DNA of 64,000 nt, taken from Hyphomicrobiales bacterium (GTDB lineage: Bacteria > Pseudomonadota > Alphaproteobacteria > Rhizobiales > Rhizobiaceae). The translations under genes were made by a program, and so were the position numbers. This document shows positions 63,026 to 64,000 of the stretch, in pieces. Numbering within the stretch: position 1 is the first letter of the stretch; every line of letters begins with the position of its first letter. Below the pieces are notes generated by a model that saw nothing but the letters and a program-made list of their open reading frames with translations, was not told the DNA's origin and did no database searches. The stretch is taken from positions 1 through 64,000 of the forward strand of contig UCIT01000022.1 in the NCBI GenBank assembly GCA_900472625.1, written 5' to 3'.

Positions 63026-64000
63026 ATGTCGTCCAACCAGAACGCCAATGTCGCCCGCATTGTCAGCAAGACCGCTGATGCCGAAGGCGAGGCACAGGAA
63101 GCCGTCGTCACCACAGCCGAAGCGCCGCGCACACCGCAGACGCCCGCGGCCGTGCAGGCCGCACCCGCCGCGCCTGACGTCAAGAAGAAGAAGCGCAGCC
63201 CGGTGCTTCCGATCCTCGGACTGGTGCTCTTGGCCGGCGTCGCTTGGTATGGCTATGAGTGGTTCACGACCGGCCGGTTCATGGTTTCCACCGACGACGC
63301 CTATATCGAAGGCGATATCGCCACGATCTCGCCGAAGGTGACGGGTTACGTCGCCAAGGTGAACGTGGTCGCCAACCAGCAGGTCAAGGCCGGCGACGTT
63401 CTCGCCACGCTTGATGACGGCGACTACAAGCTGGCGCTGGAGCAGGCGCAGGCCTCGCTCGATACCGAGAAGCTGTCGCTGCAGCGCATCGACGCGCAGA
63501 TCGCCGGCGGCGAAGCGAGTCTCGACCAGGCCAAGGCGCAGAAGGTTGCGCTCGAGGCGACCGTTCGCGGCGCGCAGATCACCCAGACCCGTGCGAGCGA
63601 CCTGCAGGCCAAGTCGGTCGGCACCACGGCATCGCTCGATACCGCCAATATCTCTCTCGATCAGGCCCGCGCCAATCTCGTCGGCGGCGACGCCGCGATC
63701 GCGTCGGCCGAAGCCAACGTCACGCTGCTGCACGCCCAGCGCCGCGAGGCCGAAGGCACGATCCGCCAGCTCGGGCTTGCCCGCGACAAGGCCGCGCGCG
63801 ACCTGTCCTTCACCATCCTGAAGGCGCCGTATGACGGTATCGTCGGCAATCGTTCCGTTCAGGAAGGCGACCTGGTGTCGCCCGGCCAGCGCCTGATGGC
63901 GCTGGTGCCTGTACGCGAGCTCTATATCGACGCGAACTTCAAGGAAACGCAGATCCAGCACCTGGTTCCCGGCTCCAAGGTCAACGTCCATGTCGATGCC
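63026..64000 (+). CDS. HlyD/EmrA-type efflux adaptor, partial at window end
   Basis: 325 codons are present and the frame is open to the last base. The N-terminus is Ala/Pro-rich and cytoplasmic (about residues 1-57, ending in KKKKRSP). One membrane helix follows (VLPILGLVLLAGVAWYGY), then VSTDDAYIEGDIATISPKVTGYV as in EmrA. A long helical hairpin rich in Ala and Gln comes next, then the second lipoyl half (LKAPYDGIVGNRSVQEGDLV) and the barrel start. It should work with an MFS or DHA2 pump encoded beyond the window. It is divergent from its TetR regulator. Confidence 0.9.
   Translation, partial: MSSNQNANVARIVSKTADAEGEAQEAVVTTAEAPRTPQTPAAVQAAPAAPDVKKKKRSPVLPILGLVLLAGVAWYGYEWFTTGRFMVSTDDAYIEGDIATISPKVTGYVAKVNVVANQQVKAGDVLATLDDGDYKLALEQAQASLDTEKLSLQRIDAQIAGGEASLDQAKAQKVALEATVRGAQITQTRASDLQAKSVGTTASLDTANISLDQARANLVGGDAAIASAEANVTLLHAQRREAEGTIRQLGLARDKAARDLSFTILKAPYDGIVGNRSVQEGDLVSPGQRLMALVPVRELYIDANFKETQIQHLVPGSKVNVHVDA

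Overview
The window looks like chromosomal DNA of a Rhizobiaceae alphaproteobacterium (Rhizobium, Agrobacterium, Sinorhizobium or a close relative). It is GC-rich and densely coded. It carries a smo/mtlK-type polyol operon, DUF3422, DUF1328, PPK2, two class III cyclases, SorC- and RpiR-type sugar regulators, and intergenic mosaic palindromes typical of rhizobia. I see no rRNA, tRNA, CRISPR array, insertion sequence, phage gene or conjugation gene. The content is mostly carbon and nitrogen nutrition, efflux and housekeeping. I found no convincing new defence or mobile system; the least conventional items are small regulatory arrangements and one unusual catabolic cluster.

Layout. 0.1-9.7 kb: an alpha/beta hydrolase, then a minus-strand cluster of Fe(II)/2-oxoglutarate dioxygenase, short-chain dehydrogenase, SMP-30-type lactonase and GH2 glycosidase, divergent from a LacI-type regulator; then a class III cyclase and a second dehydrogenase. 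9.7-14 kb: a DoxX-like membrane protein, galactonate dehydratase (dgoD) with what seems to be the remnant of its GntR regulator, an OsmC-type protein and a small membrane protein. 14-19 kb: TetR regulator, RND adaptor and RND pump. 19-22.3 kb: ROK sugar kinase and a two-component system. 22.5-31.7 kb: the polyol operon (SorC regulator, four ABC transporter genes, mannitol dehydrogenase, HAD phosphatase, FGGY kinase), followed by a convergent RpiR regulator.

32.8-36 kb: EI24/CysZ-like protein, endonuclease III, DUF2244 protein and an AraC-MGMT DNA repair protein. 36-42.5 kb: PPK2, DUF3422, DoxX, a SorC regulator divergent from transaldolase, and an unknown anchored protein. 42.6-49.3 kb: LysR regulator and a polyamine ABC transporter plus aminobutyraldehyde dehydrogenase operon, equivalent to E. 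coli ydcSTUV-patD. 49.4-52.4 kb: a DUF1328 mini-protein, a second cyclase, DUF1345 and an SDR. 52.6-55.8 kb: lysS and gltX. 56-64 kb: an SLC13-type transporter with RCK domains, two small proteins, an MFS exporter, a DUF4239 protein, glutathione peroxidase, TerC, and a TetR regulator divergent from an EmrA-type adaptor that runs off the end.

How parts work together: the polyol operon imports hexitols or pentitols, oxidises them to ketoses and phosphorylates them, and transaldolase serves the downstream pentose phosphate steps. The ydc/patD operon imports putrescine-like compounds and oxidises the aminoaldehyde towards GABA. Two TetR-controlled efflux systems carry visible inverted-repeat operators. 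Four long intergenic palindromic mosaics (19.1, 35.9, 44.9 and 54.2 kb) and two shorter repeats (33.5 and 43.5 kb) punctuate the region, one of them inside the polyamine operon.
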